Shown here: positions 19,501 through 31,450 of the stretch, piece by piece
Position numbering within the stretch: position 1 is the first letter of the stretch
Layout: each line of letters starts with the position of its first letter
DNA from: Acanthopleura granulata
Lineage: Eukaryota > Mollusca > Polyplacophora > Chitonida > Chitonidae
Reading direction: 5' to 3'
Length of the DNA stretch: 64,000 bases
NCBI GenBank assembly: GCA_016165875.1
Contig: JABBOT010000004.1
Span: 17,857,672 to 17,921,671, forward strand
Position numbers and translations under genes: made by a program
Notes under the pieces: model-generated
Seen by the model: only the letters and a program-made list of their open reading frames with translations
What the model was told of the DNA's origin: nothing
The model's database searches: none

Positions 19501-22500
19501 TAACAGCTGAGGCCTAGATCTTGAAATCTTAAAGTATGCTAAAAGCTGAATCAAAATAACAATGTATTGATGTAAAATTGCTTGTGTGAATAAATTTAAC
19601 TTTTGTTGAAGAAGAGAAACATCCAGGCCTGACATTTTCATTCTTTTCTGTTTTAAAAAATAAATTTTTTGAAACGATACAGCAGACTGCGACTGCAGTA
19701 AAAATGTTGACCTGAACTTAAATATTTATGCTGTACTAATATTAAACAATTTTTTCTTCAGATCAATTCTGGTACATTCCTTGGTTCACAGAGTGTTCTT
19801 TGAGTTCTTCCAATATGCCAACAGCAAGATGAAATCTGTAAGTATGCATACATCCATCTGTAAATTTTTCCAAGGATTTTCTGTTTTTGTTTGCTTTGTC
19901 AGTTTAACTACATTGAAATAGATCTGTTTGTCCTTAGTAACCATCCATCACCTGCACATAATCTTCTATTTCTTTCCTTAGGATATGATTGAGGTGTTAC
20001 GAGAGGGACTTGTCAGTATGCTGCACACTCGAGATGGAGCAAGAGTCGCCATGCAGTGTGTCTGGCATGGCACCACAAAGGTAAAATCTCACTTTGATGT
20101 CATGGATATGATATTTAGTATCCGAAACTGTCATATCCACCATTACAACCTGTCATAATACACAAGCAGATTAAGCCAGGTATTATTCAGTGGTTACACA
20201 AATGTGTTAGATTTCTTATTCATGATGCATCTAACAAGTATTAATAAAGGTAAAGTTTAAAGAAAGAGGAGAAAGTTCTGTACATTAGTGGTGTTCTCTC
20301 CTAGGGTTTTCTCTTTACCTCCTGTGTATAGTAAAGGTCCAGCTTGTTATATGCCATTATTTTAATATATCATCACCTAAAAGTCATGCAGTTTTACTAA
20401 TGGATCAGTCAGAGGGGAGGGGCCTCAGTGGCTCGGTTAGTGTGCTAGCACAGGGTAATGACCCAGAATCTTCCCACCAATGCGGACGCTGTGAGTTCAA
20501 GTCAAGCTCATGGTGGCTTCCTGTCAAGTTGTATGTGGGGAGATCCACCAGCTACCCATGGATGGTCATCAGTTTTCCCTGGGCTCTTCTCGGTTTCCTT
20601 CAACTATAATGCTGGCCGACTTCATAGAAGTGAAATATTCTGGTGTGCGGCATAAAACAGAAATCAAATAAATAAATCAGTTGATCAGAGGGCTGACAGG
20701 ATATTGTGAATACATGTCTCTCTTCTGTCTCTATAATGTTTTTATTTTCATTTGATATGTGCTGTTGTGAACCTCTGTGGCTCTGTGGGTTAGCACGCTA
20801 ACTGTGAGTTCAAGTCCAGCTCATGCTGGCTTCCAGTCCAGCAGTATGTGGGAAGGTATGCCAGCAACTTGCAGATGGTTGCGGGTTTCCTCCGCTGTCG
20901 TATAAGTGAAATATTATTGACTATGGCGTAAAACACCAATCAAGTAAATAAATGTATGAGTATGTTGACTTCCATTTGCAGGACAGAAAAATCATCATCA
21001 AGAGTTTAAAATCCCATGTGGTCAAGGTTTGTCAGGAGGAGTATGGGCATATGTTGTTACTGGCATTGTTTGATGTGGTAGATGACACCAGAATACTGCA
21101 AAAGATTATAATAGATGTGAGTCAATGTTTGTGAAATAAACCAAAACTTTGCTTTAATACATGTGTATAATACATGTAGTTTGAATATTTCCTATGGCAT
21201 CTAGACTCATTTTTTTCTTGAATATCTTTAATGCAGAACCGTTTGATGCAACTTTGAAGACCCAAATTAGCGTGCTTTTGACTATTGTGATTTTGTAGGT
21301 TAATCAGACATGGATTAATCATAGAAGGATTAATGTTAAGATATGTGCATTCCAGGAAATGTTAAAGTCTGTGGAACAGGTAGCCAGAGATCAGTATGGG
21401 AGGAAGGTGTTGATTTACCTGCTCAGTCCAAGAGACCCTCTCCATTTTCACCCAGACATTGTCAGAATCTTGCAGGAGGGGGACAAAAATACAACAAGGT
21501 AAATTTACACTCTTAAGACAACATTTTATGGCAAATGGTGGCATTTACATTATATACGTGTTGGGCTGCCAACAACCTGTGGATGGTCATGGGTTTCCCT
21601 CAAGCTCTGCCGGCCATCGTCGTGTACATGAAATATTCTTGAGTACAGCATGAAACACCAATCAAATAAATAAGAATATACACATCCTAATTTTTTTAAC
21701 TATTTGGGACACTTAGTCTGCCCTTTTTTTCATGTATTTTTTAACAGGAATACAAAGTTTCCCTTTTCTTACATTGTTAGTCTGTCCTAGTGAACAACAT
21801 ATGTATATCTTTAATTTTCCAAAAACCCGCGATAGAAATGTATTTTTTTCAGAAGTACTCTAATCTTTCACAAATATTAGAAGAATTTGAGTTCGTAAGT
21901 TCTTAACACAAATGTAACAAGCAGATTAGTTAACCATTCGTTTGTTTTCTCAATGCAACAATAACAATCCAAACAGCTCCTAAGATATTGAATATATGAT
22001 ATTTATGTTGGCTTCCTTTCCAGTCATACATGGGTAGGTCTGACCTTTATATCATCGTGGGTTTCAGCCCGGCTGTCAAACTTCCTCTTGCCATTCTTGA
22101 GTACAACTCAAAGCACTAATCAAATAGATAAATACATGAAATGGTTTAAATCTGTGTTCTCTTCACAACTTGTCATCTGTGATGATCTGCTTCTTTGTAG
22201 TAAGAAGGACATGTCAACAAGACACAAGGAGCTTCTGGAAGCAGTGTCTGAGCCCCTGCTTCAGTACGTTATAGACCACACCAAAGACCTCGTTCTCAAC
22301 AATGCCTCCCTTCTATTCTTGCTGTCTATCCTCACACATGCTCAAGGTATTTTAGATCTCACAGCCTTTTGTCAATTTAATTAAACACATTATATTGCCC
22401 AGTGTGATGACAAACACATTCCCATGCTTTTTGATTTAAATCTGATGAATGTTTAGTGGATATTAGTGAATTTTGCAGATTATGTTTGGTTGGCTTAACT

Positions 22501-25500
22501 CACCTGACATTTGTCTATAAGTGTCTATATACAAGCAAAGTTTGTCAGTTACTTGCCAGAGGTCAGTGGTTTTCGGCAGGCACTCCACTGTCCTCCACCG
22601 AAACTATCTGGCATCATGCAAAACTTCTGGAGTATGACATTAAAGCAACAATGAATGAAATGAATAGCATGCTGTAATCTGATTCCTTGATCTGTTGTCA
22701 AATACTGAATATTGTCTTTAGTATGGAAAGGAACAGTTGGGTTGAGACAATGAATTGAGACAAAATACTATTACAAAATTGTCTGGCTTCAGGGGACCCC
22801 ACAGAGGCTATGCAGGCAGTGGCAAAGATAGCAGCTGAGCCATTCACTGCAGGAAGTTTGGATAACTTCCACATAGTTGAGCACCCAGCAGGACACCTGA
22901 CCTTGAAGCGGCTTATCCTAAACGATAAAGACAGACTGCAACAAGGGAACACAGGTATGATCAAATCTACAAGCCATATTCTTGTGATTCTCAATTTGAA
23001 CTACTAAGTATTTTTCTTTACAAGGAATGTGCTTTGAAAAATGTATTCTTCATTGTGGTGTTTTAATTCTGTTTTGGGGGCAGGGGGAGTGGAGGGTATT
23101 ACTCTTGCAGTAAGAGGCTGGATTCATCATTAGCTGTAAGAGATGTTGTCACTTTTATGTGTGTGATATCTAGTCTGTCTCTTAAGACATAGCACTAAGT
23201 GAGGGGAACAGTAGATCATAGTGTTAGCCGAATGGAAATCCAGGGTGTCTCACCCACGATCTGTTACCAAGACTCTTGAACTTGGGGGGTTGTAACAAAT
23301 AAAGAAAAACTCATACCCACTTAATGGGACTTGCATGTATAACATTGTGCAATGCTGTATCAGTTGATATTTTCTTTTTCGTTTTGACCTGTTAAGAACT
23401 TTTAAAAAAAAGTTTTTTTTCTCACGAAATTGTATATATCCAGAAACAAGGCTGGAAAAAAGTTCGAAAACATTTTTTACAAACACCAGATAATAATTAT
23501 GTGCACAAATTATTAATGTGTGTTAAACAAATATAACTTTGAAGGTGAAATACCTTTTTCATGCATCATGTCCCCTTTACTCAGTCTAAATTATTTATTA
23601 CTAGCATGATGAAAAATAATTAAGTCACTTCCCGTATTGTTAATTTTATTTATATTTTCCTCTCTCGAGTTTTGGAAGTTTAAAAAGAAATCACATTTGA
23701 TTATATTGAAGATGCCCAGTCATTTTGTACCAAAACCACTTCAAAAACTTGTCATTTTCACAACCTCTAAATTAATCTTCAAAATCTGAAGAAAAAAAAC
23801 CTCAAAACTTCAAACTATACTTCAGTATGAAGAGATAAATGGAACAGATCGAATACTACCCAGATTTATCTCGCTTGATGAGTTTTTTTTTATGTGGTGA
23901 AAAGCATTGCAAAATAAGCCATGTTTTTCTCTCAGTATATGATAAAAATGTTTTTTCAGGCCTTTTCACATTGAAGTCAACTTGGAAGAGTGCTAGACTT
24001 CCTTTGTTGATTTCCATGAAGTCAGATCAATACATCATAATGTTGTTGTTTACCAAAGATAAAAGTGAAATAAAACTACTGCAGATAAACTGGAAGTCCT
24101 AAACATTTTATCTTATATTGTGGTTCATCAAAATACCACAGTAATCACAAGGGTACCACAAGGATACTGCAAGGGAGGTCCAACTAACATAAAATGGCAC
24201 AACAGAAGTAATTTTGGCATAAATATACTTCACTCTGTAGATTCAGAATTCAGAACTGCATGCAGAGTAACATCACGACCTGCTGCCTGTTTTACAAAGA
24301 TGGTTTAACGCTATGTCAAACGTAACTACATGTCGACGTATCTCTACAGTATGTGTCATCATGACAGTTACATTGTCATAACTTATTTGTGACTGTGGAC
24401 ATCCAGACATTAGCGGTTTTACTCTCACCAACACGCTTTGCTCACACAGACACAGCAGTGAAAACGTTGTCAAAATAACATTGTAGTTAATAAGGTACTA
24501 TGCTTCACGGCCTCATAAGTCCAAAACTAGGTGTACATATGCTGTGCAGATTGTTCTGTACTAAAACATACTGTAGTGTAATTTCTGGTTATTATAAGCT
24601 GTGGTTCTCAGAATAGTGCCCAGTGTTGTTCATTTTCCTTTCCATTCCCATGTTATATTTCACATCATCTGCTTTTGGCTGCTTCAAGTGGATGAAGTGC
24701 CCAGACGTCCACGGTCTCGAATACCGTGTTTGTAAAACCGGCCTCTCTTACTTGTCGTTTGAGGAAGGGGAGATAACTCATTTTTGCCGTGTCTGCTAGA
24801 TGGTCTGCTTGGGAATAGAAGAAACAGCAAACGTAATACACACCAAGTGAATAGGAATGGACTGAAACAGAAAGTTAAAAAAAAAAGGCTGCATATATCA
24901 ACGTAGAATAACAGCTCCCGTCATGTTAGCCAATCTATATACCATAAAGAAATTTAAAACATGAATTTATTATATACTGGTAAGTACTGTTGTTTACATG
25001 AGAAGTTCTAGCATATGAATGGAATCAGGATTTACATGAAATATTTATTCTAAAATCTGAAATCTTCAATGAGATCAGGTGATAGTCAAAATTCAACGGA
25101 TCAAGTTTGGGATTAAATGGATTATTATGACTGATGTGAGTTCATGCCAGGAGTTTTGACATGTGACGAATCTCTGCATGGGGTATACTTCTGAACTAGA
25201 TTGTTGAAGGTAAAGTGATCATCTGAGAGGGTCTTCCTAAACAAAAGACTCCATGATTCTCAAGATGCATTCAACATGTCAAGAAAGATCAACCACCCTT
25301 CGTGAATACTCTTAGATACATGTATACACTGCAAGATGTGTAAGAAAGGAAAGAAATGCACCAACAGCGAAGTTGCAGGAATCATGAAAAAGCAGATGAT
25401 TACTGCATGGGACTTGAAAAATAAGGAACACCCAATATGGCACTAAAGTACAGTCCTTTATAAAAAAGGAAGAAATGGAAAGAAACAAACTTGCTACACC

Positions 25501-26655
25501 CCAAGACTGTATCTTATGCAATGGATTCATGAGTGATGTCCAATATATGATAAGGAAATTACAGGAACAAGTATATGAGTGAATAATTGGAAATACGAAA
25601 ATATGTATGAATTATATGAATAACTACACAGTATTAATTTACCACAAGGATATCAAGTCTGGTATGTATATCGAAATATTGTCAAAGCTGTAGGCTAATT
25701 ATTACCACCCTATGACAAAAGCTTGAAGAAGGTGATGGTGAGGGAGGGAGGGATTGTTGGGATCATGCTGTGAACCGCCCTGATGGAATTTACTTTCCCA
25801 CCAGTGGTGAAACCCCCTCCATAGCTTCCGTGTCAGGTCTATTCATCTTCAAAACCCATCTCAAAGACCGGAAGACAGACAGGTGGCTAACACTATGTGA
25901 TAGATACTTCTTAAAACCAAGATTTCTGGGAAGAAATTGGCGATAACTTAGTGACATACTATTTGTACGAGTGACATGGATTTAATGTACCTGTATTATT
26001 ATTCCTGAATCAATTTTATTTCAGTTTTGTTCTCTCAAGTGCTGATGAAGACACTGCCATCTGGACGTCTGAAATCCTGGGCAGCTTGTAACAGGGGCTG
26101 CTTCATTCTCCTGGGGTGAGTTAAACTAAGCTGACAATGAATTAGTAGATTGAGCAGTATATCTGCCTGACTTCATAATTATACTGTTGGACAGTATGAC
26201 AGCTATGCTTGTATTTCTGTTTTAAATGAAGCAAACCCAGAGTTTTATTTCACAGCCCATGTGGTAACTTAAGCCATGTAAATTGTAAGTGTAATGAAAC
26301 TGTTCTTTTTTCTTAGTTCCTTTTCATTACAAAATCATAATAATGCAGCCAGGCTTTGAAAAATATTGTTCAACAACTGAGAATCTGGAATGGCATATAA
26401 AAAAAATTTCAAGAAAAGTTCTTAAAATGTGCTTTGCACATTTTATTTTTTAGTGGTTTGAATTTTTCACATGCCAAATGTGAAGGTTATACAAATTCTG
26501 ACACATTTTGCTTTTCCTGCAGGCTCTTGGAGTTGGAGAACCCAGAGGTGACTGCTGAGGTCAAGAAACAACTGGCTGGAGTTAAAAAGTCTTTGAAAAA
26601 GATGACTTTCAAAGGATCACATATTCTCCTCCAAAAACTTGGGGACACAGACTGA
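13599..26655 (+). CDS. PUM3: Pumilio homologue 3 (Puf-A / Puf6 family), complete gene
   Basis: Eighteen coding exons: 13599-13621, 15271-15913, 16782-16917, 17171-17297, 17407-17482, 17767-17860, 18116-18182, 18455-18524, 18805-18909, 19222-19325, 19762-19837, 19982-20080, 20982-21116, 21356-21498, 22201-22346, 22793-22954, 26025-26115 and 26523-26655; 2430 bp, 809 aa, in phase throughout. The family binds RNA through Puf repeats, acts in the nucleolus and supports large-subunit rRNA maturation. Family marks: KKLKFEEMTRKERKK, HDTARVIQ, KYAKFVLRKILKYG, VEYAYNEY, HSLVHRVFFEFF, HTRDGARVAMQCVWHGT, QYGRKVLIYLLSPRDP and EHPAGHLTLKRLI. Residues before about 300 form a long, charged, poorly conserved tail, making the protein longer than human PUM3 (648 aa). 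The start exon (MESFRLQ) is inferred from its ATG, a good donor CG|GTAGGT and matching phase 2. The exon 3/4 junction is the least certain: an earlier acceptor at 17081 is out of phase, so I chose 17170. Confidence 0.92.
14240..14585 (+). repeat. Dispersed repeat, copy 1 (PUM3 intron 1)
   Basis: About 350 bp that match the stretch at 24390-24725 over most of their length. Shared phrases include CATTAGCAGTTTTACTC, CCAACACACTTTACT, AGAATATTGCCCAGTGTTG and TTCATTTTCC. It has no coding capacity or tRNA-like box that I can see, so it is an unclassified interspersed element. Confidence 0.75.
20408..20680 (+). mobile_element. tRNA-derived SINE, near full length
   Basis: Lies in PUM3 intron 12. It starts with a tRNA-like head (GGCCTCAGTGGCTCGGTTAG as A-box region; GTGAGTTCAAGTC as B-box region), has a conserved body (TGGCTTCCTGTCAAG, GATGGTCATCAGTTTTCC, ATAATGCTGGCCGAC, GTGAAATATTCTGG) and ends in an AAATAAATAAATC tail. 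Several truncated copies with the same body occur in the window. Confidence 0.85.
20765..20952 (+). mobile_element. SINE, same family, internally deleted
   Basis: Second copy in PUM3 intron 12, ending about 30 bp before exon 13. It carries the A- and B-box regions (GTGAGTTCAAGTCC), GGCTTCCAGTCCAGC, GCGGGTTTCCTCC and the tail CACCAATCAAGTAAATAAA. The segment between the head and the B box is shortened relative to the copy at 20408. Confidence 0.8.
21560..21675 (+). mobile_element. 5'-truncated SINE copy
   Basis: Only the 3' half of the SINE is present, from GGCTGCCAACAACCTG to the tail CACCAATCAAATAAATAAG, in PUM3 intron 14. The truncation is typical of incomplete reverse transcription. Confidence 0.8.
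22008..22137 (+). mobile_element. Degenerate SINE copy
   Basis: Diverged 3' portion of the same family in PUM3 intron 14 (TTGGCTTCCTTTCCAGTC, CATACATGGGTAGGTCTG, CACTAATCAAATAGATAAA). It is older than the neighbouring copies, judging by its mismatches. Confidence 0.7.
22540..22672 (+). mobile_element. SINE fragment, second family
   Basis: In PUM3 intron 15. The phrases AGAGGTCAGTGGTTTTC and GGCACTCCACTGTCCTCC match the second SINE family (58297-58405 and others). The end GCAACAATGAATGAAATGAA resembles its short A/T-rich tail repeat. Confidence 0.6.
24390..24725 (+). repeat. Dispersed repeat, copy 2 (PUM3 intron 16)
   Basis: Partner of the element at 14240-14585, in the same orientation. Matching phrases include CATTAGCGGTTTTACTC, AGAATAGTGCCCAGTGTTG, TTCATTTTCC and GGTCTCGAA. 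Both copies lie in introns of the same gene. Confidence 0.75.
25716..25946 (+). other. ATG-less open frame of 76 codons in PUM3 intron 16
   Basis: Open between a TGA at 25713 and a TAA at 25944. The peptide reads like protein, not random translation: DHAVNRPDGIYFPTSGETPS, then ASVSGLFIFKTHLKDRKTD, then RWLTLCDRYFLKPR. I do not recognise a family. It may be a remnant of a mobile element or pseudogene, an unrecognised exon on the same strand, or chance. It ends 79 bp before PUM3 exon 17 and is not needed for the PUM3 frame. Confidence 0.3.
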
Positions 26656-27566
26656 AGCCAGAAGTGTGCAAAAAGAAGAAATTGACTATATCATCTTCAT
26701 TAAGTGGAGAAATAGCTGTGACTGATGAAATGCAACCGTGGACTGTCTGAGGAGAGGATCAGCTCAAATGCACACACAGAATTCTTCTTGCGGGATTATT
26801 TATTGAAAATTCTATGGAAGTGTGTTCAGGATTTTGCTGTGAGTGCATTGTGGGCAGCTCAGTCTGTGAGCATGTGTGTTCTGTGGACAGGTTGATCTGA
26901 AGTAACCCTGGAACCCAGATTCATTGGACAAATCAGAACAACTGGGTGAAGTTTTGATCCCACTGTGATGGAATTGGCTTATCCTGTGCTAAGGTGTCGT
27001 GAAAAATTAGTTCTGTTTATGAAGTTTTCAATGTTATGTTGTGGCAGTGATAATGTCAAGGATGCAGGTACAATCGTTTTTCATTTACATCAACAGCCTA
27101 TATTAGAAGTATGGCTACACATGTATGTACATTTTGCCTTGAGAGACATCACAATGTTGCTGATTTTTTATGTACTAAATGTTAACATCAGAGGCCTTTG
27201 TGTTGTTTTAGTGACCGAAAGCAAAAGTGACCCAAAGAGTTTTCAACTCCCCAGTTTTACAGAAAAACCTTTCAAAAAATTTTAAATCACGGGTAGGTAT
27301 TTTTGTAAAAATTAAACGTAACAGTAGCTTGTGTTCATACTGAAACTTGGATGAAGTAAACTTTATCAGCTTTTTTTGGAAAGCCTCAAGTGTGAATCAG
27401 AAACCCCCTCACTGCCTTAATGTTTTGGAGTGAAAATTGTCAAGAAAAATATCTTAGGTTTTTCCCTGCTAGCCTTGTTAACTTTTGACGTCACACAGAG
27501 ATCGGAATTCATAATTTTTACGTAGTCTTCGTACTGGTACATGTAATAGAACATCATTATGATATG

Positions 27567-27572
27567 AATAAA
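27567..27572 (+). terminator. Candidate PUM3 poly(A) signal (proximal)
   Basis: Canonical AATAAA about 910 bp past the PUM3 stop codon. Confidence 0.4.
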
Positions 27573-28063
27573 ACACATTTTAATTTACATTCAAGACATT
27601 GTAAAACAGTTGTGTAGTATTAAAACAAATGTGCATTAGACATGCATATTATTAACTTGAGATACTGACAGAATGGTTGTCGTCCATTCAATTCTTGGGT
27701 TTCAGCAACATTGAAAATTTAAATTTTTGAGTGGAGTTGTTGAAAACACAAAATAAGGAATGAAAAAGATTATGTGTGTTATATACTAGAATCTATTTAT
27801 TATTTCACATAAAAGATGGCTAGTCTAGAAGCAAGGAGTATTTCTTGTCCGTCAAATCGCTTCTCTATTTCAGAAGACATGAGATAGGATCCTTAACCCC
27901 AATAGTTTGTGCATTTTATTAGTGATTTATGCCAGCCGTAAATGTTTCACTGGTTTGTAAATGTGGTTTTAAAGCCTTGATTTGTTTTGATTATTGTTCA
28001 GGAATACGATTGTGATCATCATTATTGTACTCATATTGTCACTTTATTCCACCGTTTGTGACA

Positions 28064-28069
28064 AATAAA
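28064..28069 (+). terminator. Candidate PUM3 poly(A) signal (distal)
   Basis: Canonical AATAAA about 1.4 kb past the PUM3 stop, followed by GT-rich sequence (AAATGTGTTATC). It lies just before the repeat block, so it is the last plausible PUM3 end. Confidence 0.4.
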
Positions 28070-28384
28070 ACATGACCTTAGTTTCAAGTAAATGTGTTAT
28101 CTTTTATCAGCAGTTAATTTAACAAAGCAGTCTTAGTCACGTGGTTAGTAAAAAAGAGGAGCAAAAAGTATATTATTTTGCTACTCCGTTATCTTGCCAA
28201 AGACCCATCAATTTAGCCCAGAAGGCTGATGTACTTGCAAATTGCTTAGACCGCATGATTTCATTTTACAGCTGGATGAAGAGGAATAACTGAATATACG
28301 TATGGTGTATGTTATGTTATATTTGGACCTTCAAGCTGATAGCTTGGAAAGCCTATTGTTATTGTACAGATGATTATTTTTGTT

Positions 28385-30055
28385 AGGGGTCCACACAGGT
28401 TCCCTGTAGGACAAATCTTGAAATCGTTTGGATTATTATTAGTATTATTATTACAATTGCAATATCACCCAAACTGCTGAAGGTGGAGAATCCAAACTTT
28501 ACAGTTTTAATAAAGGACATATGAAGCAACTTTTGACGTTGAGTGTCCATTGGCCAGTCACATGATTTAGCGGCCATTTTGAATTTCATTATTAAGCTTA
28601 AAAAATCTTCTTATCAAGAAGGGTCAAGATACCGAAAGGAAATTCCATTTGCTGTTTGTTGGTCGATGGCGCTAATCTGTTAACCGTACATGTTAAACTT
28701 GATATGAAACTTAGGCTGTAATTGACTTTGAAAGTTACGTAAAAATTACGTCACCTCAAAATGCTGTCTAAATGATTAACCAAACATACTATCTGGTGCT
28801 CCTTGTTGTCAGAATTACAAATCTGCAAGAACTAGTCTCGTACATTATATAGTTTTGTAGTTTTTGCTAAGAAACCAACAGAAATTTCTCAAAATTCTCC
28901 CATTTGAGAGTAGTAGATCAAAGGGACAGCCTGTCCCAACCTGTGGTTTGGCTGGCTTGAGTGAAGTAATCTAATTCTGTCTGGCGCTGGGACCAGTAGT
29001 TGAAAGGTAGAGTCTCTCCCTGCATGTGACAGAGCCCTTGTATCTTACAGGACTATTTATTTTCTTTTCACTGGCTTTCATCATTGCCCCAATGAATGCT
29101 GTACCTAGCAGTCTCGGGTTCAATTTCAGTTAAATCATGCTAGTCATTTTTCTCTCTTTTTTTTTTCTTCAAACATTATGAAATTATTATCCACTGTGGA
29201 CTAGTCCTAGGACTCTGAGGTTCAGTTCCAGTCGATTACTTATCATTTTTACATAGAAATTTTCCCCCACAATTTTTATATTTCCGCGTGACTTACATTG
29301 GACGCCATATTGCCATGAATATAATGCGTTGACATGTCATTTTCTTCAGAAGGGTTTAACCGATCGAGCTGAAATTCAACACGCAGACACTATAGGTCGG
29401 GGCAAATTACCTGAAAAAATCATTTTCATGTCTTGAAAACTGAGGAAATGCACTGATTACCGAAGTTGTAACATGACCAAAAGTTTTTGAGTTTAAATAT
29501 TTGAAGTATGCGGCGTGATGTAGACTGATCTTATGTTTTTGCCTGCCATGTTATACTTTTGACACAAATTACGATCAAAGTTCGAAAAATGCAATTTTCT
29601 CCATATTTGGAGGCCACGTTACAGAAAACCGCTACAGCTGTAACTTCTGAAAATTACGGTCCAGATATGTACCATAGAAAGTGTGAAAAAGCAAAATTTC
29701 CCCGCATTGTGGTCACGTGATAGGAAACGTTATAGCTGTAAAGCTGGACATCGCTGAGTGCAGTTTACGATTAAAATGGGGATTATCCTTGCTACACTGT
29801 GTTCTTTATGTCTTCTATGGGCTATGGGCAAAGGAGCAAAGCTCAACTGTTTCCACACTGGTTTTTAGTAGTAGGCCCAGTCCATATAGCAGTCGTGTTC
29901 AAATCCACTTCATCCTTTCTCAATCTTGTCATTTTTTTTTTTCCCTTTTTTTTTTTTAATTACCGTGAGGTTATCAGGGGGCTACCAGATATGGTAGATA
30001 GGTAATAGTGTGGAAACCGGCAACACTGTTGGATAACAGCTTTGGTTATTTTTTT
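28385..30055. repeat. Tandem long repeat, unit A (about 1.7 kb)
   Basis: First unit of a direct duplication. Landmarks in order: AGGTTCCCTGTAGGAC, CTTGAAATCGTTTGGA, GATTAACCAAACATAC, CCGATCGAGCTGAAAT, ACTGAGGAAATGCACTG, GTCACGTGATAGGAAAC and GGTAATAGTGTGGAAACC. The unit holds two modules in which a tRNA B-box-like GGGTTCAA or GTTCAAATCC is followed by a long T-tract (near 29125-29170 and 29895-29960). No coding potential is seen. Confidence 0.85.
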
Positions 30056-30061
30056 TATTAT

Positions 30062-31450
30062 TAGGGGCCAAAACAGGTTCCCTGTGGGACACCTCTTGAA
30101 ATCGTTTGGACTATTTTTATTTTTAACCCTCTTGTAAAATTTCAATATCTCTGAAACTGCTGAAGGTAGAGAATCCAAACTTTGCAATCTTGATAATGAA
30201 CATGTGAAGCAACTTTTGACATTTATCAGGAGGAACTTCCATTTGCTGTTTCTAGGTGGATTGCCCTGTTCAGTTCCCCGTCCTGCTTAAATTTTATATG
30301 CAAATTAGGCTGGAATTGACCGCGGAAGTTACGTCACCTCTTAATACTGCTTAAAATGATTAACCAAGCATACGCCCTGGTGTTCCTTGTTGTCAGAATT
30401 AGTTTCGTACATTAAAGGTACAATCTCTCTGTACATGTGGCTGTCCTGTTATCTGAGAGCACTATTTTCTTTTCACTGGCTTTCACCCCAGCCACAGTTG
30501 AGGTTGTACCCGGCAGTTTCAGGTTCAAATGCAGATAAATACTACTAGTTTTTCTGTCTCTTTTTTTCAACTATCTTTTAATTATTGCGCACTGCAGACT
30601 AGTCCTAGCACTCTGAGGTTAAAATACAGTCTATTTCTTATTAATTTTAAATGGATATTTTTTTGCAACAATTTTTATTTTTCTGACCTAGATTGGACGT
30701 AATGAAAAGAATCCGTTGACATGTAATTTTCTCTAGAGGGAATTATCCGATCGAGCTGAAATTTAAAACGCAGACACAATACGTCGGGGCAAATTACCTG
30801 TGCAAAAATCATTTACATGTCTTGAAAACTGAGGAAATGCACTGATTACCGAAGTTGTAACGTGACCTAAAGTTTTTGAATTTAAATACTGGAAGTATGC
30901 TACCTGATCACGCATCTGATCTTTTTATGTCCGCGATGTACACTTTTGACGATCAAACTTGAAAAAAATGCAATTTTCCCCATATTTGGAGGTCACCTGA
31001 CCGAAAACCGTTACAGTTGTAATGTTGAAAATTAGACTGGAAAGGGCTAGATATGTGCTATATAAAGTGCGAAAAAGCAAAATTTCCCCACATTCAGAGG
31101 TCACGTGATAGGAAACCGTTATTGCTGTAAAGCTGAACATTGCTGAGTGCAGTTTACTATGAGAATGGAGATCATCCTTGTCACACTGTAATTTTTATGT
31201 CTATTGTTATGGACTATGGACAAAAGATCAAAGCTGAACTGCTTCCATGCTGGGTTTTGGTACTAGGCCCAATGTATATTATACTCGGCAGTCACGGGTT
31301 CAAACCAGTTCGTTCTTTTTCAATCTTTTCAATTTTTTATTTTTCTTCTCTTTTTTTCTTACCATAAAGTAAGGGAACCTCCAAATGTGGTAAATAGGTA
31401 ATAGTGTGGACCACGGCAACGCTGTTGGATAACAGCTTTAATTATTATTA
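30062..31450. repeat. Tandem long repeat, unit B (about 1.4 kb)
   Basis: Second unit, in the same orientation and order as unit A: AGGTTCCCTGTGGGAC at 30072, GATTAACCAAGCATAC near 30357, CCGATCGAGCTGAAAT near 30749, ACTGAGGAAATGCACTG near 30828 and GGTAATAGTGTGGACC near 31398. It has accumulated substitutions and deletions relative to A. It also carries two B-box/T-tract modules (near 30510 and 31290). Confidence 0.85.

Noticed and set aside
20408..20680. A functional tRNA gene
   Set aside because: A- and B-box-like segments exist but no cloverleaf can be folded, and the body and tail match other SINE copies.
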